Shown: positions 1 to 12,322 of the stretch, piece by piece
How the letters are laid out: each line of letters starts with the position of its first letter
Position numbering within the stretch: the first letter of the stretch is position 1
Position numbers and translations under genes: made by a program
Notes under the pieces: model-generated
What the model was told of the DNA's origin: nothing
Databases searched by the model: none
The model's input: the letters and a program-made list of their open reading frames with translations, nothing else
Source of the DNA: Tetrapyrgos nigripes
Lineage: Eukaryota; Basidiomycota; Agaricomycetes; Agaricales; Campanellaceae
Assembly (NCBI GenBank): GCA_013368315.1
Contig: JAACJM010000272.1
Coordinates: forward strand, 35,997 to 99,996
Length of the DNA: 64,000 nucleotides
Direction: 5' to 3'

Positions 1-27
1 GTAGCTAACCTGACTTTTTCTGTCCAG

Positions 28-395
28 ACATGCGAGTTGGCCAGGTGCGGGCAGTGTTTGCGATACATGAGAAAGACCTTCCATCTGTATATGAAGGTAT
101 TTCGGAGAGCGAACGGCCCCAGCATCTAGCCTATGTGGAGTGGTTCACACCATTTTCACGCAGCGGCGACAATCACGGCCTGTTTAAGGTATCCCGTTGC
201 AATGTTGATGGTGGGCGGTTAGCTAGTGTGGTGGACATTCGGCGCCTCGTACGCAGTGTACATCTCATACCTGCGTTTGGAAGGATAGCTAATCGTGACT
301 GGACAAGTAGTACAGTTCTCGAGACATGTTCCCAATTTTTTGTCAATACAGACAGTGATCGTCATATGTACCAGCTGTTTAGTAGTAGTAAATAG
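28..395 (+). CDS. C-terminal fragment of a Plavaka-type transposase-associated protein (5' end outside window)
   Basis: An open frame follows a good 3' splice site (pyrimidine-rich tract ending in CAG at 27) and ends at TAG 393-395. The 121 residues hold the segment VDIRRLVRSVHLIPAFG followed by a Trp and a phenylalanine/asparagine-rich tail. This resembles the C-terminal part of Agaricomycete Plavaka and related transposon proteins; a similar 'RGVHLIPAFE' segment occurs in the Plavaka copy near 38.3 kb of this window. The piece is the last exon of a gene that begins left of the window. It may be a relic, because no further transposon structure follows. The family assignment is by recall, not by search. 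Confidence 0.45.
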
Positions 396-577
396 AGATA
401 TTGCTCCATGTATATAGTATGATGTATGTATTTATGTGAAAGGGCTTTGTCGTTAGTACAGTAACTCACAGATACAAGATTTTGGCCTAGGAGGAGGGCT
501 GCATCCAAATTTGGAAGGAGTGTCTTTCACCACTCTTCCATCACCTTCTATCACTCTTCGACATCTTTAACGTTACA

Positions 578-962
578 ATGTCACCCCCCCAACGTCTCAA
601 GCGATCATCTATTACTCCCAAAAGCCCATCTAAACGTCTGAACCCACTTTCCAGGTGACTTCTTGGCCACAATCTATACCAGTACGTCTCTGATGCATGC
701 CCAGATCTCTTAGCCAGATTCCTTCCTCGCAGACACCAAGTCCAACGATTATTAGGGCTCCGGAAACAAGCTTAAAAAGCCATCTACAGCGCGAAAATCT
801 ACCGAGGAGAAGCTAGCAGCCGCAGAAAGGTCTCTTAGGCTTCTGGAGCGAGAGAATTACGATCTCAAGGTGCAACTGCGTGACCTTCGAGAGCGTGTTC
901 GGGATCTTGCTGGGGACTTGGTAAAAGCAACCAATTCTCGTCTATGGGCTGATGTAGTGTAA
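578..962 (+). CDS. Possible small coiled-coil protein gene (two exons, frame not closed)
   Basis: ATG at 578 opens a basic, proline-rich exon of about 25 codons that ends at a GTGACT donor (655). After an ATTAG acceptor (755), the frame 756-962 reads 68 residues rich in Lys, Arg, Glu and Leu in a heptad-like pattern (KLAAAERSLRLLEREN, then DLRERVRDL) and ends in TAA. That composition is typical of a short coiled coil. The exon phases do not match by one base, so either a small exon is missing, the donor is elsewhere, or the gene is broken. No known family is recognised. Confidence 0.3.
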
Positions 963-3172
963 CGGTGCTATAAGTACTTGTTTTTTTTTATTGCTAGCTA
1001 TTCCGAGTTAGAAATCCTACATCATTATGTACAATTTTGCATAATCGAAGCCATCTCCAAGCCATCGTAACCAGTGATTTACTTGGATTTACACAAATTG
1101 ATACAATTATGATAAATTTAGGCTAAAATTTCAATTGAGGTTTTTCCTGATGATAGAGATTTGCACAACCTATACGATACATCCATACTCTCTAAAAACC
1201 GTTAATTTACTGATGTAGATCTGCGGTTATAGTCGGGTTCCGTCAATACTACTCAAGGATTGGAATTTTAGTATTAAACAGATCTACTGATTGACGGTAA
1301 GATGGCGGGTGTAGATTGTCAAATCTGAGGTGAGTTCGTTAGCGGAAACCATATTTGCAATTACAATTGCTCTTATAGCACTTTCTCACTGGTAAGTCAA
1401 ATAATTAATACAGCATTTTAGGTCGATCTGGCCCTGACTCATGGTCATGTAAGTTTGAACTGCACCAGCGTAGGAAGGCAGACATTTTCATTTGGAGTGC
1501 CTCAAGGGAGGTTGTGAAAACTACGACATCGTCTGCTTGCTCGACATGGGAAATGATCTGATATTGTGTAGGTGGATGTCATCAGGATGTGAAGGAAGGT
1601 GAAGGAAGGCGAAGTATAGGTTCCAGAGTATTGGAGAAGCGGTATCACCTGCCAGTGTTAGCACCCCCGTCACGCAAAATGACGGTCGATTATAATCACT
1701 GTAAAGATCCCAGCCCAGTTCTATCCGCATTGGATCTGGGTTCTAACTGGATTTTAGTGATTCTAACATCAGTATTTTGACAAATATTTGGCGGACTGGT
1801 TCCGCTGCTTCGACTGGTACAGCCAAAAATGCCTGATTACATCTCGGCCCCCTCGTACCTTCACCAATATTCCTAGTAGGTAGATTATCTTACATAGAAA
1901 TGAAGTTATTTTAACATAAGACAGAGGGACAGAAGCTAGCAGAGGTTGTGCGCGTTGCCATTTAAGATTTTTACTGGTGGGAGGAGGAGGCACGCAAATC
2001 CCGGTAAATACGGCGCCATACGTCCGGGAACCTTACTGCCGTATGGCACCGTATTTACTGAGATTTGCCTCCCGTGTTTTGGACTTGGCTGGTCGCTTAA
2101 GCTCGCTTAACGAATGGTGACTGGTTTCCACTGGCGCCCGCCACCAGTCAACCAGTTTTTGGTCAAAATACTGATGAATCTGATTGTATCAGACCATACC
2201 GGTCTGATATAATGTCCAAAATGCAATTACAATAGGACGTACTTTTGTGTGATGCCTACGAGGCTTTTAAATGCATCGGTGACTCCATAGGATTCATGTC
2301 GTACTACATACTATCCCATTCTGGTGTATAATATTCGTAGCCAATCAAGAATGGGTCCTGATACCTCCATGTTGAACATCTTGACCCAGAGAGAAGGCAT
2401 TTTGGATGATAGGAATTTACTTGCAATTTGATGACCACGGAAGGCCGAGGTACTTACCAGGCCCTGGATTTCGGGCTACAACGTTATCCACAACGTTCCA
2501 CTGCAAAAAACCATTTCCAGGTTTTTTCCTCGGCAGGATTCCCCCACTGCCGGAGGGTTTCTGAGTTATCCCTGAGGTTCCATATGATTTTCTACACTCG
2601 GTTCAAATCCACAGCATTTGCTTCGTCCCCCTGTATAATACGAAGAGTTTCATGCACTCACAAAATCGCTTTGCATTGGAAAGGCCGCAGCTTCTGCTAT
2701 TATGTTCTATTGGGATCGCTGTAAAGACGTACTGCTTATATGAAGATAACGACTCGTCGAGGGTCCGTCAAGAAGCCTTTGGATTTACAAGCGAGTTTGG
2801 GTTTCAGAATTCTTTTAGGAAGTACTTTTACCTTATTTCGTTGGCTATCTCGCGGCTTTCTAGTGCTGTTACTAGTCTCTCGTAGACAGACAATATGACG
2901 ATCACATGTACAGAAGTGATGTATAGGTATTACATGTCAGCCTGCATTCCGAAGCTCGGACAGATCCACAGGTAAAGACAGTAGAGACGTAGAGACACCG
3001 TTTAAGTACACTGTCAATCTATTCCGAATATGAGTCGATATACACTGACAATGCACAATTAAACCGCTCTTCCAGGAATGTTCTCTCTTTTCCCAGTTAC
3101 AACCTACAACCTAATAGTATTTAAGCAGGAATCTGCAACGACTCGTTCCCAACCCCACTGCCAGCTTCAATC
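963..3172. other. Stretch without a supported gene
   Basis: Only short overlapping open frames without recognisable domains are present on both strands. The one clear structure is the fold-back repeat at 1986-2073. The last part lies directly upstream of the zinc-finger gene and probably contains its promoter. Confidence 0.5.
1986..2073. repeat. Imperfect fold-back (inverted repeat) of about 35 bp arms
   Basis: The left arm (1986-2022) and the reverse complement of the right arm (2040-2073) share the core GTAAATACGG and GCCATACG. They differ at a few positions and are separated by about 17 bp, so a stable hairpin is expected. It could be a very small MITE or a solo terminus of a DNA transposon; no target duplication was identified. 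Confidence 0.6.
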
Positions 3173-4080
3173 ATGGACGACAACTATACTCGGAATAAAT
3201 GGTGTGTCTAGAGTTCATGTCTTCGAAAGGATTGCTCACCTCCCCCGCAGGCCTTACGGTGACCCCACAGCGGGCTGTTCCCCTACTGGACAACAGACGA
3301 ATATTCAATATGTGTGCGAGCCAGCCGTTCAGATGCACAGCCAAAAACACTGCATTCAATGTACGCAACATATGCATTGTAGATGGTTTTCTGGACATAA
3401 CCTCCCTGCAGACGTCGACTTGATGGCTCCGAACAACACTTCGCAACAGCATTCAGCCAATGACTCATACTATGGCACTGGAAGTCCAATTTATGGCCCT
3501 CAGAGCGCTCAATCGGAGGCTCTTCCAGATTCCCGAACGTATCCGTTTGCGCCACCTTCCATGGCTTATTACTCAGACGCACCAGCTGAGGAGACAACCT
3601 GGGTTGAAATGAACCATCATGTCGCCTCCCTTTCACCTAGGGACTCCCAAGCACAGATTCCACCATCTCTCCCCTCGCACGGACGACAGAATTCGGCGGC
3701 ACTGCGGCTGGATATCCTCTGGTGCCTCATGAAATCTCCAAACACCGGGTGGCTACAGACGCGGTCGAAAGAGCAGCTCGCATGAAACGACGTGTCCTTG
3801 ATACCAACAAGCTCTTCAATTGCACTGTCCCAGGCTGTTCCCAAACTTTCACTGCAAGACACAACTTGATCTGTACGTTTTAAAACTGTAAATTCTGCTA
3901 CTTGCTGATTTTGGCCTCCTATTAGTCCACATTCAGTCCCATCTTGGTGTGAAAGTAAAATGCCCACAGTGTGGTAATGAGTTTGCACCGTCGTCATTGA
4001 AAAGACATCAAGACAAGAGCTGCTCTCGGCGGAGTAGGGATATGGTCGTTGGGAGCGGAGACTGCGACGCGAGCTATTAG
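3173..4080 (+). pseudogene. C2H2 zinc-finger protein gene with a one-base frame break
   Basis: Three exons are readable: 3173-3201, 3251-3872 and 3926-4080. Introns are GTGTGT...CGCAG (49 nt) and GTACGT...TTAG (53 nt). The N-terminal half is Ser/Pro/Tyr/Gln-rich and looks disordered. The conserved region AGYPLVPHEISKHRVATDAV then leads to two zinc fingers: a C-x4-C-x12-H-x3-H finger that spans the second intron, and a C-x2-C-x12-H-x4-C finger. This layout is typical of fungal nuclear DNA-binding regulators. Between about 3680 and 3692 the frame jumps by one base (exon total is 3n+2), so the zinc fingers are out of frame with the start codon. It is either a real one-base deletion or a sequencing error. 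The target genes are unknown. Confidence 0.75.
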
Positions 4081-4539
4081 TACTGAGGCTCCTCTCAAGG
4101 CTGTGCGGCCCAAGTTGGTTACCTAGTCAACCCGCCGCCGCCTCCCGCGCCGGGCCGTATCCTTATATGTCGGCTTATCTTGATCCTATCCTTCCATGCG
4201 TATCAGTTTTTGGTCCCAGCCCGGGTAATAGACGACTCCTCCTCCTCCTCCTCCTCCATCCGGTTTTGTCTGGCTTTCCACAAAGTTCTCCAATCTGCCT
4301 TGAATCTGCCTACTTCCAAAGCATATTTATTTGTATTTACTACAGTAACTTTTTTCTATGAAGAAAACGATCGCGTTTTGAGTTTGAAGATATCGGTGCC
4401 TGAAGACGCGTCTTCACTTTACTTCTTGACCTGCGAGGTACGCCTTCGTCTACGCCGTGATACGCACTCTTCGCGAACGTGCTCGCTGTCACTCCGGTCA
4501 GCGTCCGCTTCCCAAAAATAACGACAACATCAAGTGTTA

Positions 4540-5729
4540 TGTCTATCTTTCTTATCTCTCGCTTTAAAGGCTGCGCGTTTGTCAAATTTGAGAGCGAAGA
4601 ACAGCTACACGTAGTATTACAAAGAATCAACGGTGTTTAGTATGTCGCGTTCAGACGAAAAAAGATGGCTTGGAGGCTGGAGTGGGAGGACAGCGTGGAG
4701 TGGATATGTACAATAAGGGGCAGGTCAAGATCATGATGGTGGAGATTTCTGATCAGTCTGACAATGACGATGCCAGTTCAATATCTGTGTCCAGTGACGA
4801 TGGACGGCCGGTTCGCAAAGATGGTTCGAGTAGTTCCTACTATGCTTCCACAACCTCAAGCCTGCTCACAAGATATTTTCCAAAAACGCTATTTTATCCT
4901 CAAAACGCTTTCACAGGTGGGTATCTACCCTGTCTACGTCCGAGTCACTGATCTGGACTGACCTATTCTTGTGCAGTGTGATTTGGATCTTAGCGTCCAG
5001 AAAGGTTTATGGGCGACTCAGAAGTATAACGAGGGTATTCTGGATCAAGCTTACCGGACTTGCAAGGAGGTCTATCTTATTTTTAGCGTGAACAAGAGTG
5101 GCGAATTTTATGGTTACGCTAGGTGAGCCTTCTTGTGTTTCCATGCTCTCCTCGGACCCTGCTAAATCTCATTTCAGAATGGCAGGTCCGGTATCGTACA
5201 TAGACGAATCGACCCCAGAAGTACCTGACAGTCCATCAAGAGTTGAGTCACCTTGGCAGCCTGTGTCAGGTCTGGGTGATGCTAGCCCGCGAGCTTACAC
5301 ACCGTTTTGGATCATCTGTCTGGTTTCACGAGACTAGAGCTGGTTGGGGAACAAAGGGATGAAGATGCTGGGGGGAGGTCTTTCAAGGTGGAGTGGCTCT
5401 GCACGAAGAGATTGCCATTTTATAAAACTCGACACTTTCGGAATCCTTGGAATCATGACCGAGAAGTCAAGGTCTCCAGGGATGGAACGGCGTTGGAGCC
5501 TAGCGTTGGTCAACAACTAATCGACGAGTGGACTCAAATCGCCATAGAGTCCCAGTCTCAACAGCAGCCTGAGACGACCGCAGCCACGGCCGTTTCCTCT
5601 GCTACTTCCCCATCTACTGCCCTCATTGAAGGCAACCCCACACTTGCGTCAGAGCGCACTTCCACAAATCAACCCTCTGTTTTCACCGTCTCATCTGCAA
5701 AAGGCTCTCATGATATACGAAATGTGTAA
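4540..5729 (+). CDS. YTH-domain RNA-binding protein (m6A reader type) with RRM-like remnant
   Basis: An N-terminal piece, FKGCAFVKFESEEQ at about 4570-4612, matches RNP1 of an RRM. The YTH domain starts at KRYFILKTL (about 4890) and continues after an intron (about 4917-4976) as GLWATQKYNEGILDQA, then VYLIFSVNKSGEFYGYA. A second intron (about 5123-5178) follows, then MAGPV. The C-terminal YTH part, FKVEW ... LPFYKTRHFRNPWNHDREVKV, ends with a Ser/Thr-rich tail at 5729. YTH domains bind N6-methyladenosine in RNA through an aromatic cage; the first cage Trp (GLWATQ) is visible. Between 5270 and 5337 the frame changes: a non-standard intron (GTCTGG...CTAG) would restore it, otherwise the gene is frameshifted. 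The region upstream of 4540 looks degenerate, so the true start is uncertain. Confidence 0.75.
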
Positions 5730-6186
5730 AAAAAATAGGTTGGAGAGGATTTTGAGGAGGAGAGAGGTTGATATCGTTGTTTGGGGGAGGATTTTCGGTC
5801 ATGGTGACACTGACAATGACCGATCGATGCAGTGAAATTGATGTGTGAGTTTCTTGTTGTGATTCGCTTTTTCGAAATGTTTTCCTAGTGTATGTTCTCT
5901 GTAGTTGTTGTCTCGTTCGTCGTTGTCTACTTGTACAGTGTAATAAATTGTTGTGGAGGTCTTTTTCCGGAGTTCCGGTAGTCCAGACCGGTGGTTACCA
6001 AATTTGTCGATATGTGTGACCCTCGCTTTCCATGCGTCATGTTTTTGTCAGTGTTTCGTACTTGACCACCCCTGCTCCACCCTTTTCTCTCTTGTTTTCC
6101 ACCCCTAGAGGACTGCATCTCTCGAATTTTCAAGTATCGGTCATATTTATCTAGACAGCCCTGAAGCCAGGGATTCGTAGGGAACG
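5730..6186 (+). other. Intergenic region between YTH and arrestin-like genes
   Basis: No coding signal was seen. It should hold the 3' end of the YTH transcript and the promoter and leader of the arrestin-like gene, whose ATG lies at 6187. Confidence 0.5.
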
Positions 6187-9100
6187 ATGGCGGCGAAACC
6201 TCTCAGGCCAGAGCCTATGAATGTGACGACCAACCATCCCAAGGTCAAGCTCAACCTGATTCTCGCCAGTCCCTTGTTCGTCGCCGGAGATTACATTTGC
6301 GGAAAGATGGAAATGGATTGCAGAGCTGATCAAGGTCTCGGGATAGGATCTATGATGGTCGAATTGTTTGCTTTTCAGGGTAAGCTTTATTACACTGGGT
6401 CTTAATAAACTCATACTAATACTACTATTCCTACCGCTGCGGTTAGAACTCCACTCTAGAGATCACTCTGCCACCTCCAACTTTATCCACCTTCGCCGGT
6501 TCTTCCAAGGACCGGGTCTACCCCCCTCAAATGCAGTCCAGGCACATCCTCAACCCGGAGATCCGCCTCTTCCACCACAGTACTATCAAGCTCGTCGAGG
6601 TCATTCGACGTTCTTGTTCCGGTTACCACTCCCACACACATCGCCCTCATCTATCTCATTCGGCTCAGATCTCGCTACCGTCCGGTATGAGGTCCGTGCG
6701 AGTGTGGGTGTGTCATGGAAAGGCGAGAGAAGAGTCGTCACCGAGAAGAAGGAAGTCGAAGTCGTAGAAGCGTTCGATGAGAGGTTGATGGCGTTGACTG
6801 TTCCAGGGAGGGAACCTGAAGCTGTTACTGTTGGGGAGAACGGGAAGATTTGGATGCAGGGAAGGATCATTGGAGGGTTGATTGTTGCTGGAGAGACGGC
6901 TTGTGTAGAGTTGCAGGTGAAGAATCATTCGAATAAGAAGGTCGGTGGTTTGGCTTTCCTGTTCACTTTGTATCGATTCGCTCATACTTTCTGTAGAATA
7001 CCGGGCTCTATGTGACGATCACTCGAGTTCTTGACCTCCCTGAGGCTGAAGTTAACGACAAGGCTCCGCCATTGGAACTCACAGATACCCTTACTACTAT
7101 ACCCTTCAAGGGTGCGGAATACATCATACCACCGGGAGCAGAGGGTGTTGCGTCATTAGTATTTGATGTGCCTAGATCTGCGAAAGGTGTCAAGGGAGGA
7201 ATTTTGCTTGGTGACGTGGTGGAGAATATGCCGACAGACGATAGCAGGAAGATCAAAGAGAGCGAGAGCATTTTCGAGATCAGGTGTATAGTAGGTGTCA
7301 AGATGGCCATGGGACTAGGAAGGTACGTCGATTTTACATGCATATGGGGACGATTTCATGTGCACATACTGACCTGTGTACCTATAGTAAAGACATTCTT
7401 GTCGAGATTCCTGTCCCTGTCGTGCATCCTGCTGCGCTGCCAGAGCTACCTCCCATCGAAGAGCCCCAGCCGTATCCCAATCCTTACCCAGCTTATCCAG
7501 GCCAGGATCCGTATTACAATCCCTACCCTCATCCGTCGCATACACCTGGTCCATACCCAGCTCACGGACATCCACATCAACACTACGCTCATCTACACTC
7601 GTCTACACCTGGACCTTATCCAGCACCTCCTCAATCCCCTCAAATTTACTCGAATATTCCTCCTGACCGTGTTCAATCTCCTTATGGGCAACAAGCATAT
7701 CCGCCCCTACCCATGTCGCCCTCGTTGGGACCTGCAGCTGCTGCAGTAAACGGCGCCTATGTGGATCCAGGCACGAATATGGTTTGGTTGCCTCCTCCTA
7801 GTGGGTACGATTTGAATGGGTATGAGCATGGTGATGGTGGCGAGGTATGTCTCTGCTTCTTTGTTCCCTCTGTTCTTTCTCCTTTTGATATTGCCGTTTT
7901 TGTTCTCTGGCTGACTATGTATATTCTACTATTCTACACAGTACCAAGGCGAATATTACGTTCCTCCCATCCCGACCTTCCATAATCTTCATCCTCAACA
8001 ACCTCAAGGAGACCCTTACGGTTACGATTCGCATCATCAACCCCAACCCCCGCCCCACCCACAATCACCACATGCTTACGCATCACCATCGTTACCACCA
8101 CCACCTATACCTCCACCTCGTCCATCTAGTGCTGGGGCTTATGAGCATCCTAACCATAATCATAATCATAATCACGACTATCAGAACCCAACCCGAACCC
8201 GAACCCGATTTCTCCACATCTACCGTTACCTGGAAGCACCAGCGTACCTGGTTTACCACCTGCGAGTACGACACCCGGGTTGTCTGCGCTTGGGTTTGGT
8301 GTTGATGCTGGCGTTGGTGGTGGTGTTGGGCCTTCGTCGCCGTCTCGTCATGATCCTCATTACGACAACTATAGTCCTAATCCTGGACATGGATATGGTG
8401 GAGCGAGTGTCAGCAGACGACCAAGTGGACGAGCAAGGAGTGTTTCACCTCAGAGGTCGCCTTCTCGACTGCAACCCCAAACCCAAACTCATCGTCAGAC
8501 TCAACCTCAGGTATCACCGCAGTCTTCACATACCCCGTCTCAACCTCGACCAACGACAATGTCTGGGTCAACGTCTATCCCTAAATTGGATTTGGCCAAT
8601 CTAACACCTAATCCCGTTGATGTCTTCAGCTCCAACGACAACGCCAATACCAGCACAACACCCTACACTCACCCAGACCTTGGTTATCCCCCAAACAAAG
8701 TTTCACACGTGTAACGACGATTACACCTGTCCCTGTCAAATCTCCAGGTTCTGGGCATGGGTCGTTGAGTCCCGGTAGTGTCGGTGGCGTCGGTGCTGGA
8801 GCAGGAGCAGAGTATTTCGGTCTGGGTCTAGAAACGAAAGAGGTCTCAAAGAGCGAGAGAGTGGAAGAGTTGGAGAGGATAGCGGATGAAGTTGGCAGGA
8901 AGAAGAAAGATTTGAGTAGGGATGTACCGAGAGATAGTGTGTTGGGGTTGGGGGAATCTTCCAAGTCCACGAAGGACGAGAAGGAGGAGGACAAGGCGAG
9001 AGCAAGTATGAATAAGACTCTACCTGCGCCGCCTGTCCCGACTGTGAATGATAAGGAGAGGTTTGAGTGGAGAAAGTCGGGTGCGGGTCCGAGTACGAGG

Positions 9101-11272
9101 GCTAGGGTTGATGCGTACTTTTCCAATGGTGCCAATGCCAGTGCCGGGGTTGGGAACGAAACACTGCCGCCGCCGCCGACATTATCCAGACAAGACAACG
9201 ACGGAGACTCGACACCGCCAACACCTGCGACACCTACTCTTACCGCCGTTCGTGCCAAATCGAAAATCAAGGCGGATATGACTCCGAAAGACTTGCTTTC
9301 GCCGACGTCTGGTGCTCTTGGTAGAGGCTTTGGCAAACGAGAAAGCGGTCTAGACGCATTGGAAGCCAAACTCTTGGCTGAAGTCGGTACTCGGAAACCA
9401 CCACCGGAGAAGAAACCCGATGTATGGAGCATACTTGGCCCAGGTCAAAGTCAAGGTCGCAGCAGCCCCAGTCGAACCTCAGGCCAAAGTCAAAGTCAAA
9501 GTCAAAGTCAAAGCCCAGGTCAAAGAGGTCAGATCCAAAAAATAAGTACACCCCAAACCGAGAAACCCAGCCCGATTTCAATACCCCCTATGAAGAGAAG
9601 AGATTCAGACGTCGACCCTTCGTTGAATGATTCTGCGATTTCGAGTCTGACGTTACCTGATTGTGGGGATGTGAATGATGTGAAGGATGTGAATGAGTTG
9701 AAGAAGGGGATGGGAGGGAGAGGGTATGATGATGATGAGTTGGCTATCAATGTCAATGGGGCGTTGAAGGATTATGAGGAGGAGAGAGAGGAGAGAGACT
9801 CGGATGAGAAGAGTCAGAAGACGCATAAGGGAAGGGGGTCGAAGACTAGGAGTGATACAGAGGGCAAGAGTGAGAAGGCTGGGAAGAAGAGGCATAGTAG
9901 GGAGAAAGGCAAGGTGAAGGCGGCGGCGGCGAAAGGGAAAGTAACGGCTTGGTTGGGGAATGTCGAAGCTGATGTGCCGCCCGATGAGGATGTCATTGAG
10001 CCTAGTCCGAGTCCTGGTATTGCCGCCAAGGAGAGAGTGGAGGGTTTACCGTCGTCGTCGGCCTCAAATGTTCTCAGTGGTGTTGGTGGTGGTGGTGGTG
10101 CCAAGGAGGAAGAATTATCTATGGAAGAGCTGTTGAAGAAGGAGCAAGAAGAGATGGACAAAGCGAACCCACCCAAACCTGGCCAATCTTCTCCCAACCC
10201 TCGCTCATCTGGATTCGTTCCCATCGGTACTCTGAAACGCGATATCTACCAACGAAGTTTGGTGCCCAAAGACTCTCCTTTTGCGAGCACAAACAATCCT
10301 GTCGAAGACGCCAAACGTATAACCGACTTGTGGTCTGTGACGAACAACAAGACCAAAGGCGCTACACCAACACTCAAGACGAATAAGGACGTTTCACCAC
10401 CTTCAACGCCTGGGAAGTCGGGGAAAGACACAGCGGCGAATAACCCTTGGCAGAGTGTACGGTCACCTTGGTTCGCTGGAAGGAGGGTCAGCGGCGGAAG
10501 CAAATTGCCTCTGTATCCTCCTCCCGTTCAAGACCGGCAGAAATATGATATACAGTCAGCGAGAGGAGGCAAGGGAGGTCGGGTTACAGCGGTCGCAGCG
10601 ATCTGGGCTTCAGGTGCTGTTGCGAAGGAGGAAGATAAGAAGCTTGACAAGGTCGAGGGGGAAGTACCAAAGACAAAGAAGTTGTCTCTCCCGAATGTAA
10701 TATCAGCTTCCAGCTCTTCAAGCTCGTCCAGTGATGTTACTGGGACAGGTCCTAGCGCTGGTGCTCGCCCCAACGGTGTAAGCAAACGTGCTGGTACTGG
10801 ATTAGGAGCTGGGAAGAGACCTGCAGTCAGAACCGCTTCGATACCTGCGCCTACCATCATTTCATCATCGCATGCAACACCGACTCTATCCACGACTGCG
10901 TCTTTGGCTAAACCACCTGGACAGATGTCGCCTGGGAAGACGCAGCTTGCAAATAAGGTTCCTTTGACGACGATTAGCGAGCTTCCTTCCGAAGGCTCAA
11001 AAACGAAGAATAGGGCTTTGTTTGCAGGGGTTGGGGCTAACAGGCCATCGTCCAGTGCAGAGGTGAAGCCTGCCGAGGTTAGCGGGGTGAATAAAGGGAG
11101 TGCTGCTGCTGGATTGAAGGCCCTTAGTGGTGGTGACATCAAGCCGACGTCTGCCCCTTCAAAGAGAAACTCTATGCCTACTTCAATGACCTCGCCAGCG
11201 ACGGGAGAGCTGGCATTTGGACAAGCTCGGTTGAGAGACTTGATCAAGAAATATCAAGGCCAAGCTAGTTAG
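6187..11272 (+). CDS. Arrestin-fold protein with very long low-complexity C-terminal region
   Basis: The five-exon model is 6187-6379, 6447-6940, 6997-7322, 7388-7844 and 7941-11272; all junctions are GT-AG and the first four exons stay in phase. Exons 1-3 encode an arrestin-like beta-sandwich. It includes VKLNLILASPLFVAGDYICG, RFFQGPGLPPSN, and a C-domain with TTIPFKGAEYIIPPGAEG. Arrestin-like proteins in fungi usually link membrane cargo to ubiquitin ligase; a PPQY motif (PPxY type) occurs in exon 2. The rest is Pro/Tyr/His- then Ser/Lys/Glu-rich, with a conserved-looking block KYDIQSARGGKGGRVTAVAA near 10540-10600. Inside exon 5 the frame shifts twice, near 8150-8215 (low-complexity repeat) and near 8690-8714. 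Either there are unrecognised introns, sequencing errors, or the gene is damaged. Confidence 0.75.
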
Positions 11273-11660
11273 CTTGGATGGCATGAGCGAATTCATGCAC
11301 AGGCTTAATTGACTTATTGTTCCTTCCTTCTTCTTTTTCATCATCTGCTTATACTAGGACAGTCTTAATCATCATCTCATACTACTGTTTCGTGTTATGT
11401 TCTCACTTCCATGCTTGACTTGGGCTATGTGTTGGATAGTGTCACTGTTGTATTCCTCGTCATATCATGTCGCGCTTTGTGTCTGATTTCTCTTCTCATC
11501 ATCATGTCATTCTTCTGATCTCGCTACATCTCTTACCTCGTCATGTCTGTACTTAATGTTGGCACGATTGTAACGATTGTTTACGATTTTTTGTATCAAG
11601 CAAAGCTGGGAACACATGTGCGTGACGGAAATTCGGAGTAATTTCCTAGCCCACTCGTCA
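11273..11660. other. Intergenic region downstream of arrestin-like gene
   Basis: T-rich, non-coding sequence that probably contains the 3' UTR. No gene or repeat was recognised. Confidence 0.45.
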
Positions 11661-11924
11661 CGGTCTTCCTCATTCAACTTCCCATAGCTGCCAGGGTCAC
11701 TACTTGGGCCAAGGTGTCATTCTTATGAAATTTGGGCTATGGCGCCCTGAGCGACATGCTTATCGCTTTCGCTTGCGTCACCTTTTGCTTCATGATGGAC
11801 GCTTGCTCCGCCTCAGAGGCTCTACGCGTGTTTCACTCATGAGATCTAGGTATGTTTCTTGCTCGAATCCAACGCAACCCTAGTGGCTCAATGAATGACC
11901 AGGTCAAACAGACTCCCCTTCCCA

Positions 11925-12050
11925 AATTTCAGCTTGCCATTCAAGTGAACCGATTAGTCCAACCGTGATTTATCCATCCATTCCCGAGTTTATCAAGTCG
12001 ACTGGGGTTACTGGAGTATGTAGATGAAAGGAAGACGGGGTACCATGCGG
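11925..12050 (+). pseudogene. N-terminal fragment of an MFS transporter gene (copy 1)
   Basis: Degenerate coding similarity to the MFS start at 46250: the piece for LPK(F/L)QLA, then for IYPSIPEFIKSTGVTG, is visible but broken by stops and indels. Nothing of the remaining transporter was seen here. Proteins of this type are 12-TM proton-coupled exporters, and this copy cannot encode one. Confidence 0.65.
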
Positions 12051-12322
12051 TGCTACGTTTCAACTTTCATGACAACGGCAAGACAGCGGTCAACGCGTCC
12101 GTGAGTCGTCTTCTCGTTCTCACCACCAAAAGCACTCTGAGACAGCGTCAGATTATCGCGTTCAATATTAAATCCGTATCAAATAAAATCTAGCTCCAGG
12201 CGGGTGAGGGAGTTGAGACTGACGAGAAGAGAAATTTTCAGTGAGGCGCCCGACAGCTTCAAAAAGATAATCAGCTACAATGTTTGAGAAATCAAGTACA
12301 AGTAATAAGCAGCATTCTTGAG

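Noticed and set aside
2595..2615. tRNA-like T-loop sequence GGTTCAAATCC
   Set aside because: No matching acceptor, D or anticodon arms could be folded around it.
2428..2885. Overlapping open frames of 77-98 codons
   Set aside because: No domain, no splice context and composition like the surrounding DNA; likely chance frames.
8626..9432. 268-codon minus-strand frame opposite the arrestin-like gene
   Set aside because: Shadow of the low-complexity plus-strand coding region; its Ser/Pro/Leu-rich sequence mirrors Lys/Glu/Gly codons.
10528..11247. 239-codon minus-strand frame
   Set aside because: Also a shadow frame opposite the conserved part of the arrestin-like gene.
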